Positions 43,542 to 51,206 of a stretch of DNA of 64,000 nucleotides are shown piece after piece. Source of the DNA: Fundidesulfovibrio terrae. GTDB taxonomy: Bacteria; Desulfobacterota; Desulfovibrionia; Desulfovibrionales; Desulfovibrionaceae. Within the stretch, counting starts at the first letter, position 1. Each line of letters opens with the position of its first letter. The stretch covers positions 760,644 to 824,643 of the forward strand of contig NZ_JAKZFS010000001.1 in assembly GCF_022808915.1 (NCBI RefSeq), given 5' to 3'. Below the pieces are notes generated by a model. It was not told the origin of the DNA, did no database searches, and saw only the letters and a list, made by a program, of their open reading frames with translations. The position numbers and the translations under genes are program-made.

Positions 43542-44060
43542 ATGGAAATCACTCTGTTTCATAGCGCACAGGTGGAAGAGTCCCGCGCCATCGTCCAGGA
43601 GCTTGGCGGCGAACCCGTTGGAAACGACGTCACTATCGACCACGGCGGGCGCGGCGTGCGCATCGTCTCCAAGCACGCCCTGGCCGTGGGCGTCTGCCCT
43701 AACTTCAGCGCTTACCCGGCCATCGTGGTCACGGGCGAGGACGGCTCCACGCGGGTCAAATCCCCCGTAGGCACCTGGGCCGAATGCCTGGACTTCATCG
43801 ACAATCCTCCCGTGCCGCCCGCTCCCGTGCGGCGGGTGGAGTACTCCAAACTGGAGTTTCTGAACCGCTTCACCGACGAGGAAAAGGTCCAGCTCAAGGC
43901 TTTGGAGGCTACCGACCCGGTGGTGGGCCTGTTCTGGGAGGAGTACCGCGCGGCCGAATCGATCCGCGTGGACGACCCCAGGACAATCAAGTCCGTCGAA
44001 CACCTAGCCTCCATGCACTACATCACCGACGACAGGAAGGCCGAGATTCTGGGGTGCTGA
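43542..44060 (+). CDS. Phage tail-module protein of unknown function
   Basis: 172 aa. An N-terminal part (MEITLFHSAQVEESRAIVQELGG...VSKHALAVGVCPNFSAYPAIVV) precedes a linker (NPPVPPAPVRRVEYS) and a helical C-terminal region (KLEFLNRFTDEEKVQLKALE...TDDRKAEILG). The second part resembles small tail-assembly proteins with an FLxRFTdeE pattern, so it may be a chaperone for the glycine-rich fibre proteins on either side. Confidence 0.55.
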   Translation: MEITLFHSAQVEESRAIVQELGGEPVGNDVTIDHGGRGVRIVSKHALAVGVCPNFSAYPAIVVTGEDGSTRVKSPVGTWAECLDFIDNPPVPPAPVRRVEYSKLEFLNRFTDEEKVQLKALEATDPVVGLFWEEYRAAESIRVDDPRTIKSVEHLASMHYITDDRKAEILGC

Positions 44061-44120
44061 CATGCACCCGCCCGGGCGGGTGCGCAGGCACGACAACAGA
44101 CTTCATGCCGAGGAGGAAGC

Positions 44121-45287
44121 ATGAGCATTTATTCAGTGAAATCGCCCCCGCAAGGCGTGCAGGCGTGGCAAAGCGATCTGCTCGTCGGTAAGGGGATCTT
44201 CGATTATTACGATTCCCAGGGAGACGCCGCGATATCCATGGCGGCACAAATACCCTGCGTGCAGGACGGCCCCATGGTGGCGCGCAGATACAACAACCTT
44301 ACCATCTCTGCGCAACTCACAACGCAGTACCGTTGCCGGGGTCTGCTCTTGCTGGTGGACGGCAACCTGACCGTAAGCTCCGGCGGCGACCTGTCCATGA
44401 CCGCCCGGGGGGCCGCCGGACACTCGAAGATGGGGCTTTATGACATGCTCATTCCGGACAGGATAACGCTGGCCTCGAAGCGCATGTCTCAGCGGGACGT
44501 TCTGGCCAGCCTGAGGAGCAACGGCTACGCCATCATCGACCGCTGGCTGTGGGACGATTGGGGCAAAATCGACGGCATGAGCGCCACGGCTTGGGCGGGA
44601 GGCATGGTGTTGTTGTCGGCGGCCGGATGTGGGGTCGGAAAAGTGCCCCAGGCGGGCACGACAAATTACCAAGCGACCTCTGGAGCGGCAGGAATCAACG
44701 GTGGGGCTGGAGCGGGGGCTCCTGGGTGCATTCATAGTGCAGGTGCGACAACAGCCGCCAAGACCTCGCGCGGAGGATCTGGCCGGCCTTGGGGTGGGGG
44801 GGCGGGGGGTGGCGGGCAGACCAATGGAGATGGCCTCAACTATCCTTATGATCCGAATGCCGATGACTACGGTGGTAAAGGCGGTGATGGGATGGCGATC
44901 GCCGATAATGCCTCCAACTGGGTTTCGGGCAGCGGGGCGGGGAATACACCTGGGGTAATCCAGGTGGCCGGTAGCTCTAATTCTGTCGGACAGAGTGGCA
45001 CGGGAGGTTGCCTTTACGTCATATGCAAGGGCAATATCCTCATTAGCTTGGGGGGCTTGATCGAGGCCGACGGGAAGCAGGGTGGAGTCAACACGAGCTA
45101 CACGAATTATTTCGCCCCAGGCGGCTCGTCAGGTGGCGGTCATGTCTCCTTAATCTACGGGGGCACATACACCAACAACGGAACGGTTCGAGCCAACGGA
45201 GGTGCAGCCGGTGTAGCGACGTTGAACCAGAACGCTGGCGGCGCCGGCTCGGTCGTGACCAAAACCTTCGGCCAGATGGGCTGGTAG
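44121..45287 (+). CDS. Glycine-rich phage tail/adhesin-like protein (paralogue 3)
   Basis: 388 aa, with AGGAGGAAGC before the ATG. More diverged than paralogues 1 and 2 in the N-terminal domain (VQDGPMVARRYNNLTI; CRGLLLLVDGNLTVSSGG; MTARGAAGHSK; IIDRWLWDDWG). The Gly-rich middle and the C-terminal domain are conserved (GTGGCLYVICKGNILISLGGLIEADG; GGAGSVVTKTFGQMGW). Last gene of module B. No terminator was recognised between it and the convergent oxidase gene. Confidence 0.62.
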   Translation: MSIYSVKSPPQGVQAWQSDLLVGKGIFDYYDSQGDAAISMAAQIPCVQDGPMVARRYNNLTISAQLTTQYRCRGLLLLVDGNLTVSSGGDLSMTARGAAGHSKMGLYDMLIPDRITLASKRMSQRDVLASLRSNGYAIIDRWLWDDWGKIDGMSATAWAGGMVLLSAAGCGVGKVPQAGTTNYQATSGAAGINGGAGAGAPGCIHSAGATTAAKTSRGGSGRPWGGGAGGGGQTNGDGLNYPYDPNADDYGGKGGDGMAIADNASNWVSGSGAGNTPGVIQVAGSSNSVGQSGTGGCLYVICKGNILISLGGLIEADGKQGGVNTSYTNYFAPGGSSGGGHVSLIYGGTYTNNGTVRANGGAAGVATLNQNAGGAGSVVTKTFGQMGW

Positions 45288-45303
45288 CGCCCGCTCTTTC
45301 TTC

Positions 45304-46500
45304 CTACCCCGCCAGCGCCATGGCCTTGTCCGCCAGGACCGGGGCCAACGCCATGGCGCTGGTGAACGCCGGTGATATGGCGTTCAGCACGTGCAGGTCC
45401 GCCTCGCCGGACTCGGTCAGGAAATCCATGACCAGCGTGTTGGCCACCACGTCTACCAACTGTGGCCGTATGCCCGCCTTGGGGCTTGGCGCGACGTCCT
45501 CGGGCCTGAGCGAATCCACCAGCTTGGCCGCGTCGGCGAAGAAATGGCGGAACAGGTACTTGCGCGGCTCTGAGAGGGCAACAGTCCGGAAAGTCGGGTT
45601 GGTGGCGAAGAGTACGGCGTCTCGCCAGAGGATCTCCGGGGCCTCGGCGTCGAGGCCCTGCAGGACGCCATAGTTCTCGCGCCCGAAAGCCGGGATGGCC
45701 GTGGGGCCGATGTATACGTCACCGTATACGGATCGGGTGAAGTGGATGCCCAGGAAAGGCGTGGAGGGATCGGGCACGGGATAGATGCTCCCACGCACCA
45801 AGTGAGCCGCCTCGGGACGCAGCTTACGGTAGACGCCCTTGAAGGGCACCAGCACGTAGCGCAACCCGAGCCCGTGCTGGTGGGCCAGCTTGTCCGCGTA
45901 CGCGCCGCAGGCGTTGACCAGGGCGCCGTACTCCACAGGCCCGGCGCTGGTGGACAGAACTCGTCTGCCTCCCGGGCCCAGGGCCGTCACGCCCAGGCGC
46001 ACCTCGGCCAAGACGCTGGCACGGAGGTCTGCGCGCAGGCTTTTCAGGATTTCCTTGGGGTCCACCACCGCCGTCAGGGGCGAATGGATGGCCTGCTCCA
46101 CGGTGCGGGCGTGGGGCTCGATCTCGCGGAGCCGGGCCTGGTCCACCAGGCTCACCTCGGCTCCGGCGTTCACTGCCCGTTCATACAGGGCGCGCAGCAC
46201 AGGCAGTTCCGCCTCGGTCTTGGCCACGATCACCTTGCCCGATTCCGTGAGAGGCAGCCCGCGCTCCTTGCAGTAGGCGCGCATGAGCCTGTTTCCCGCC
46301 AGGCAGGTGGCGGCCCGGGCGCTGCCAGGCGAATAGTAGATGCCCGCGTGCAGAACGCCCGAGTTGCGTCCCGACGCGTGCTTGCCGGGCCGGTCCTCCT
46401 TATCCAGGACCAACACTCTCACTCCCTGCGACACCAGTTCCCTGGCCAGGGTCAGGCCAATGATTCCCGCCCCGGCGATGACGATATCCGCGTGCTTCAT
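45304..46500 (-). CDS. lhgO: FAD-dependent oxidoreductase, probable L-2-hydroxyglutarate oxidase/dehydrogenase
   Basis: 398 aa, DAO/glycerol-3-phosphate dehydrogenase-type fold. FAD motif ADIVIAGAGIIGLTLAREL at the N-terminus with the downstream glutamate/aspartate (LVLDKEDRPG). The LhgO signature ASGRNSGVLHAGIYYSPGS, then SPLTAVVDPKEI and GIHFTRSVYGDVYIGPTAIPAFGREN, are typical of the family. It would oxidise L-2-hydroxyglutarate to 2-oxoglutarate and pass electrons to quinone. It is monocistronic, convergent with the phage module and divergent from the DUF748 gene (88-nt gap). Confidence 0.85.
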   Translation of the reverse strand: MKHADIVIAGAGIIGLTLARELVSQGVRVLVLDKEDRPGKHASGRNSGVLHAGIYYSPGSARAATCLAGNRLMRAYCKERGLPLTESGKVIVAKTEAELPVLRALYERAVNAGAEVSLVDQARLREIEPHARTVEQAIHSPLTAVVDPKEILKSLRADLRASVLAEVRLGVTALGPGGRRVLSTSAGPVEYGALVNACGAYADKLAHQHGLGLRYVLVPFKGVYRKLRPEAAHLVRGSIYPVPDPSTPFLGIHFTRSVYGDVYIGPTAIPAFGRENYGVLQGLDAEAPEILWRDAVLFATNPTFRTVALSEPRKYLFRHFFADAAKLVDSLRPEDVAPSPKAGIRPQLVDVVANTLVMDFLTESGEADLHVLNAISPAFTSAMALAPVLADKAMALAG

Positions 46501-46588
46501 GAAAGAATTGTGGGCTCGGCTGATGAAAAAATCAAGACACGGCGAGCGGCTATTCCCGCCGGCGTCTTTTTTGTGCTATGGGACGGTC

Positions 46589-49500
46589 ATGTCCTCCACA
46601 TCCGGATTTTTGTCCTCGGTGGACGCCTGGCTTAGCCGCATCCGTCATGCGGCTGGGGAGCTGCGATCCACGGGCCTGGGAACGGTCTTGGGTGCATCGG
46701 CGCTGGGGTTCCTGGTGCTGGCGCACGGGGTGCTGCTGATGGCGCTGGCCGGTTCGGTCGTGGCGCCGTTTCTGGTCCAGAAGTACCTGCAGGACGAGGC
46801 GTCGCGCGCTCTCGGCCGCGAGATCAGGCTCGACTCCCTTCGCCTCAACCCCTTCACCTTCGACCTCACTGCCTCAGGCCTCTCCATCATGGACAAGGAC
46901 GGCGGCGAACCCTTGGCCGGGTTCACCAGGCTGGAGTTGAACCTGGACCCGTCGAAGTTGGCCGGCAGCAGGCTGGCGGTCAGCCGCTTCATCCTGGAGA
47001 ACCCCACCGTGCGTTTGGCCAGGGACGGACAGGGCCGTCTCAACATCGCCGACCTGATCCCCGAGGCCGCCCCGTCCGCGCAGCCGCAACCTCAGACGTT
47101 CGAGCTTGTTCCGGCGGGGCTGTTGTTCTCGCTGTCCGACGTCCGGATCACCGACGGCAGGGTGTCCTTCGACGACGCGCGCACCGGAATCCGTCAGGAG
47201 GTCAGGGATCTGCACTTTTTCATCGATTCCCTGTCCAGCGACCAGCCCGGGCTGCGGGAGATATTCAGCTCAGGCGGCCAGCTCAACGAATCGAATCTCA
47301 CCCTCTCGGTAAAGGCGGACCTCTCCGGCCAGACTCCCGAAGCCGAAGCCCGCCTGACCCTCAAGAATGTGGTGTTCAGGCACTACACCCCCTATCTTTT
47401 GGCGCTTGCCCGCCCGCTGGACCTCAAGATGGACGAGGCGGGCGTCCGTGTCCGGGTGGTGCTGCCCGCGAAGGGTCAGCCAGGCCTGCCGTTCGTGGAC
47501 GGCGACGCCAGGATCGCCGGGGTGGCGCTGGGCAACGGGGACGAGCGCGCGGCGGAGCTGGAAAGCCTGGACGTGCAGGGCGCGTCCTTCGATCCCGCCT
47601 CGGGCGCGGTGACGGTCGAGCGGGTGGTGGCGCAGTCGCCCATGGTGCGAATCAGGCGCGACGAGGCGGGCATCGTCGACCTGCTGGCCATGCTGCAACC
47701 CCCCTCGGGCGAGCGGCCGCGAGAGGAATCCGGACCGGCTCCGCGCCTGCGCGTCCTTGAGGCACGGCTCAAGGGCGGGCGGGCGGATCTTGTGGACGAG
47801 GGTCTGGGAATCTCGCTGGCCCTGACGGACGTCGAGGCGGGGCTCAAGGGCCTCGATACGCAGGGCGCCGCTCTGGAGTCGCTCTCCGTGGAAGCCGCGG
47901 GTGACCATTTCAAGCGTCTCGCCCTCACCGCCGCAGGCTCGTACAGCCCGGCCGGGCTCACGGGCAAGGCTGTGATGGAGGGCGCGGATCTGGCCAAGCC
48001 CTTCCCCCTGCTCAAGCGCCTGATGCCCAAGCTGGCCCTGGCCGGGACGGCGGGATTCGACCTCGCCTATTCCGTGGACGAAAAGGATGGACGCTTCCTA
48101 CCGAAGCTCAAGGGCGGCCTGGACATCCACGATTTCAAGGCCGTGGTCGAGGGGCAGGCCAAACCGCTCTTCAGCGCCGGGACCGTGGGCGTGACCGGAA
48201 TCGACGCCGACGTGGACGCACGCAAGGTTTTGCTGGGACAAGTCAGGCTGAGCGGCGGCGGAGCGGCTCTGGCGCGAGGGGAGAAGGGGGCCTTCCCGGC
48301 CCTCGAGATTCTCCCGGCCGGTTCCGGCAGCTCCTCCGGAGCCGGTGGGGGAGGCCAGGCAGGGAGCCCCTGGACGGTCCTGGTGGACCAGTTGGGACTG
48401 TCCGATTTTTCGGCGGAATACCAGGACGCGGCGGGAAGAATCGAACAGCGCGTCGACTTGGACGAATTGGCTGTGAAGAATATCTCATCGTCCTTGGAGA
48501 AGCCCCTGGCCGTGTCGGTCAAGGGGGCGCTGCCCATGGGGGACGCCAAGGCCCCCTTCGAACTCTCGGGCGAATTGAGGCCGAAGGAGCCGGGGGCCTC
48601 GCTCACGGTGAACCTCACGAGTCTGCCCCTGGCGGAGCTGTCCCGCCTGGCCCCGGGCTTGCCCGTGGCGGTGCTCTCGGGGAGGGCCGGGCTGTCCGGC
48701 CAGGCCGTGCTGTCGCTGGGCCAGACAGCCCCGTCCGGATCATTCACGGGCGACGCGTCGCTCACGGACCTCAAGCTGGCCCGCCCCGGCGGGAACGAGC
48801 CGTGGGCCTCGCTGGCCGGGCTTTCGGTCAAGGGGGCCTCCGCGACCCTGTCCCCCCTGGAATTCAAGGCGGCGGGCGTGGTGCTCGACTCACCCTGGCT
48901 TGTCCTGGTCCTGGACAAGGACGGCAAGCCCGTATTGCCCTTCGAGACGGCCTCCGGGCAGGACAAGGCCAAGCAGGGCGTGCCGTTGCCGGGGTATGGC
49001 GTGGACAGGATCGAAATCCGGGGCGGCAAGGTGGACGTCACCGCCGAGGGGTTCGATCCCGCGCTGTCCGGCCAGATAGCCGATATCGCCCTCACGGTTT
49101 CCGACGTGCGGCCGGGCCAGCCCGCCAAGCTCGCAGGCAGCTTCGTTCTCGGCCACTCGGGGCGTTTCCAGACCGAGGGGCAGGCCGGATGGGTTTCGGA
49201 CGCCCCCATGCTGGATATGCGCGCCACGCTGGAGAATTTCGACCTGGGCGAGCTGTCGCCGGTGAGCCGAAAGTTCACGGGCTTCCCAATCAACCGGGGC
49301 AAGCTTGGACTCAAGCTGGATTACAAGGCCGGGGCCAAATCTCTGGACCTCAAGAACAAGATCGTGGCCATGGGCATCCAACTCGGTCGCAAGTCCGGCC
49401 AGCCGGGCGGCAAGGACGTGCCCCTGGACCTGGCTGTGAGCCTGCTCTCGGACGCCAAGGGGGTCATCGACCTGGACATCCCGGTGAAGGGAGACCTCAC

Positions 49501-50068
49501 CCACGCCAAGGCGGACCTGCGCGACGTGATCTCCACGGCCATGGCCGGGGCCTTCGCACGCATCCTGTTCTCCCCGCTGGCCTTCCTCAACGTGGCCAAG
49601 GGTGGTGGGCGCACGGCCGCCGTGGGCTTCACGCCGGGAACGGCGGAACTGACCGCCGATGGCAAAAAACTTCTGGGCGACTTGGCGGCGGTGCTGGTCA
49701 AGCGGCCCATGCTCAAGCTTGAGGTTCTGGCCTACGCCGACCCGGCTTCCGAGGCCGACGCCTTCGCCCGGGCCCTCGCGGCCAAGGCTCCGCCCGCGCC
49801 CCCTGCCACGCCCGCGTCCAAAGCCACCAAGGGTCGGCCCGCCAAGGAAGCCCAGCCCGCCGAGGCCGCTCCCGCTCCGTCCAAGGCTCCGAGCGCCGAG
49901 GAATGGGCAGGCCTGGCCCGGGCGCGTTGGGAGGCCGTGCGGGGGGTTTTGACCACCCAGGGCGGCCTGCCCGACAGCCGAATCTTCCCCATGTCAGGGG
50001 ATTTCCTGCACCCGCCAAAAATGGAGGGCGCGCCCGCCGCCCGGGCGGACGTGACCCTGACCAACTAG
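46589..50068 (+). CDS. Large DUF748/AsmA-like envelope protein
   Basis: 1159 aa. One N-terminal membrane anchor (about 35-62) is followed by LQDEASRALGREIRLDSLRLNPFTFDLTASG, the classic opening of DUF748/AsmA-like proteins. A very long beta-rich periplasmic region comprises repeated segments. The C-terminal part (VGFTPGTAELTADGKKLLGDLAAVLVKRPMLKLEV) is OmpA-like and ends in an Ala/Pro/Lys linker plus a short tail. Such proteins are thought to bridge the periplasm for lipid transport or envelope integrity (family-level knowledge). The start at 46589 precedes the membrane helix; an upstream in-frame ATG would overlap the divergent lhgO promoter. Confidence 0.82.
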   Translation: MSSTSGFLSSVDAWLSRIRHAAGELRSTGLGTVLGASALGFLVLAHGVLLMALAGSVVAPFLVQKYLQDEASRALGREIRLDSLRLNPFTFDLTASGLSIMDKDGGEPLAGFTRLELNLDPSKLAGSRLAVSRFILENPTVRLARDGQGRLNIADLIPEAAPSAQPQPQTFELVPAGLLFSLSDVRITDGRVSFDDARTGIRQEVRDLHFFIDSLSSDQPGLREIFSSGGQLNESNLTLSVKADLSGQTPEAEARLTLKNVVFRHYTPYLLALARPLDLKMDEAGVRVRVVLPAKGQPGLPFVDGDARIAGVALGNGDERAAELESLDVQGASFDPASGAVTVERVVAQSPMVRIRRDEAGIVDLLAMLQPPSGERPREESGPAPRLRVLEARLKGGRADLVDEGLGISLALTDVEAGLKGLDTQGAALESLSVEAAGDHFKRLALTAAGSYSPAGLTGKAVMEGADLAKPFPLLKRLMPKLALAGTAGFDLAYSVDEKDGRFLPKLKGGLDIHDFKAVVEGQAKPLFSAGTVGVTGIDADVDARKVLLGQVRLSGGGAALARGEKGAFPALEILPAGSGSSSGAGGGGQAGSPWTVLVDQLGLSDFSAEYQDAAGRIEQRVDLDELAVKNISSSLEKPLAVSVKGALPMGDAKAPFELSGELRPKEPGASLTVNLTSLPLAELSRLAPGLPVAVLSGRAGLSGQAVLSLGQTAPSGSFTGDASLTDLKLARPGGNEPWASLAGLSVKGASATLSPLEFKAAGVVLDSPWLVLVLDKDGKPVLPFETASGQDKAKQGVPLPGYGVDRIEIRGGKVDVTAEGFDPALSGQIADIALTVSDVRPGQPAKLAGSFVLGHSGRFQTEGQAGWVSDAPMLDMRATLENFDLGELSPVSRKFTGFPINRGKLGLKLDYKAGAKSLDLKNKIVAMGIQLGRKSGQPGGKDVPLDLAVSLLSDAKGVIDLDIPVKGDLTHAKADLRDVISTAMAGAFARILFSPLAFLNVAKGGGRTAAVGFTPGTAELTADGKKLLGDLAAVLVKRPMLKLEVLAYADPASEADAFARALAAKAPPAPPATPASKATKGRPAKEAQPAEAAPAPSKAPSAEEWAGLARARWEAVRGVLTTQGGLPDSRIFPMSGDFLHPPKMEGAPAARADVTLTN

Positions 50069-50445
50069 CTCCGGGGCTGCCGCGTCGGTGCGCGTCCGGC
50101 CGGGCTTGGTGCCCGCGAAGGGTTTACACTTGATCGACCCTGCCAACATGGCGGAATGATGCCGTATTGCCCCTGACGGCTTGCGCGGTGTCGGAATAAT
50201 TTCCAGACCGTGTTCAGCAATTCCGTTTCGGCTGGATGAGGCTGTCAGGAATAAACTATGAAATCATGGCTTTGCGACAGGCTTCCTCCTCGCAGGAGAA
50301 GGGCATGCGATTTGCTGCAACGCCTTTCTACCCGACAGGATGTTCTGGCGCGTGCGCGGGATAACGCAAAACCGTTCTCATGCAAAAGAGGGCCTGCTTG
50401 TCCGGAGCCCCCCAAGCCGCGACGCGCGGCGAGAGGAGGAACGCC
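50069..50445. other. 377-bp upstream region of the PEP-CTERM gene
   Basis: Non-coding. It holds a sigma54-like promoter (50301-50315, separate entry), a partial dyad GGAATAATTTCC near 50196-50207, a related TGTCAGGAATAA about 50 bp further on, and a purine/pyrimidine inverted repeat CTTCCTCCT...AGGAGAAG (50282-50301) directly before the promoter. No terminator for the DUF748 gene was recognised. Confidence 0.4.
50301..50315 (+). promoter_or_regulatory. Sigma54-like promoter for the PEP-CTERM gene
   Basis: GGGCATGCGATTTGC matches TGGCACG-N4-TTGC at all but two positions, with GG and GC exactly ten bases apart. Transcription would begin near 50327, about 120 nt before the ATG. PEP-CTERM genes in other Proteobacteria are often under RpoN with the PrsK/PrsR pair (established knowledge), which fits. 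Confidence 0.55.
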
Positions 50446-51030
50446 ATGATCCGTATCCTTCAGGCATTGTTGGCCGTGCTCGTCCTGATGGCGGCCGCGC
50501 CCAATGGTTTCGCGGCGCTTATCGAATACGACGCATCTCTCAACGGGACCAGCGAGGTCCCACCCAACGCGTCTCCGGCCACGGGATTCGCGCGGGTGTT
50601 TTTCGACATCGTCGCCCACTCCTTGATCGTGCACGAGACGTTCTCCGGCCTGCTCGCTCCGGCCACCGCGGCGCATATCCACAGCCCGGCGCTACCAGGC
50701 GTCAACGCCGCGGTGGCCGTGGGTTTCACCGGCTTCCCGTTCGGAACCACCAGCGGCACCTACGACCACACGTTCGACACCAGCGACCCGTCGATCTACA
50801 CTCTGAGCTTCCTCTCGGGCAACGGGGGAACGGCGGCCGGGGCCGAGGCCGCGCTCGGGGCGAGCCTGGCCGCCGGGACGGCCTACGTGAACATCCACAA
50901 CTCCGTTTTTCCGGGAGGCGAGATCCGCGGCCAGCTCACGAGCGCCGTGCCGGAACCGGTCTCCATGATTCTGCTCGGCTCGGGACTGGCCTGCGTGGCC
51001 GGAGCCGGTTTCAGGAGAAGACGCCGCTAG
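50446..51030 (+). CDS. CHRD-domain exported protein with PEP-CTERM sorting signal
   Basis: 194 aa. Signal peptide (about 1-24), then a CHRD domain (about 26-165; LNGTSEVPPNASPATGFARV, AAHIHSPALPGVNAAV, VNIHNSVFPGGEIRGQL). The C-terminus is a complete PEP-CTERM tripartite signal: VPEP, hydrophobic helix SMILLGSGLACVAGAGF, then RRRRR. It should be processed by an exosortase and released to the surface or matrix. No exosortase is in the window. GAGAGGAGGA precedes the ATG at 50446. Confidence 0.92.
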   Translation: MIRILQALLAVLVLMAAAPNGFAALIEYDASLNGTSEVPPNASPATGFARVFFDIVAHSLIVHETFSGLLAPATAAHIHSPALPGVNAAVAVGFTGFPFGTTSGTYDHTFDTSDPSIYTLSFLSGNGGTAAGAEAALGASLAAGTAYVNIHNSVFPGGEIRGQLTSAVPEPVSMILLGSGLACVAGAGFRRRRR

Positions 51031-51206
51031 CAGGCGGGGACATTCTGATGTGATCCACGTTGGCGGGCGTGCCCCAGGGAACCCTTGGCCCGCGTCCGGT
51101 GATGCCGGAGGCCGTTGCGGCCCCGGGATGCCCCCGCACGCGCCGGGAACGGCCGCCAGAGCCCACGCTCTTGCCCAGGCTTCGCCTTGTCTGCTAGCAC
51201 GGACTC

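Noticed and set aside
41083-45287. A diversity-generating retroelement acting on the glycine-rich proteins
   Set aside because: No reverse transcriptase, template repeat or accessory gene was found in the window; the divergence is better explained by duplication and drift or selection.
50230-50345. A GEMM (cyclic di-GMP) riboswitch upstream of the PEP-CTERM gene, suggested by a minus-strand CGCAAAGCC
   Set aside because: The conserved CACAGGGCAAACC and the second-stem sequences are absent, and the partial match is on the wrong strand.
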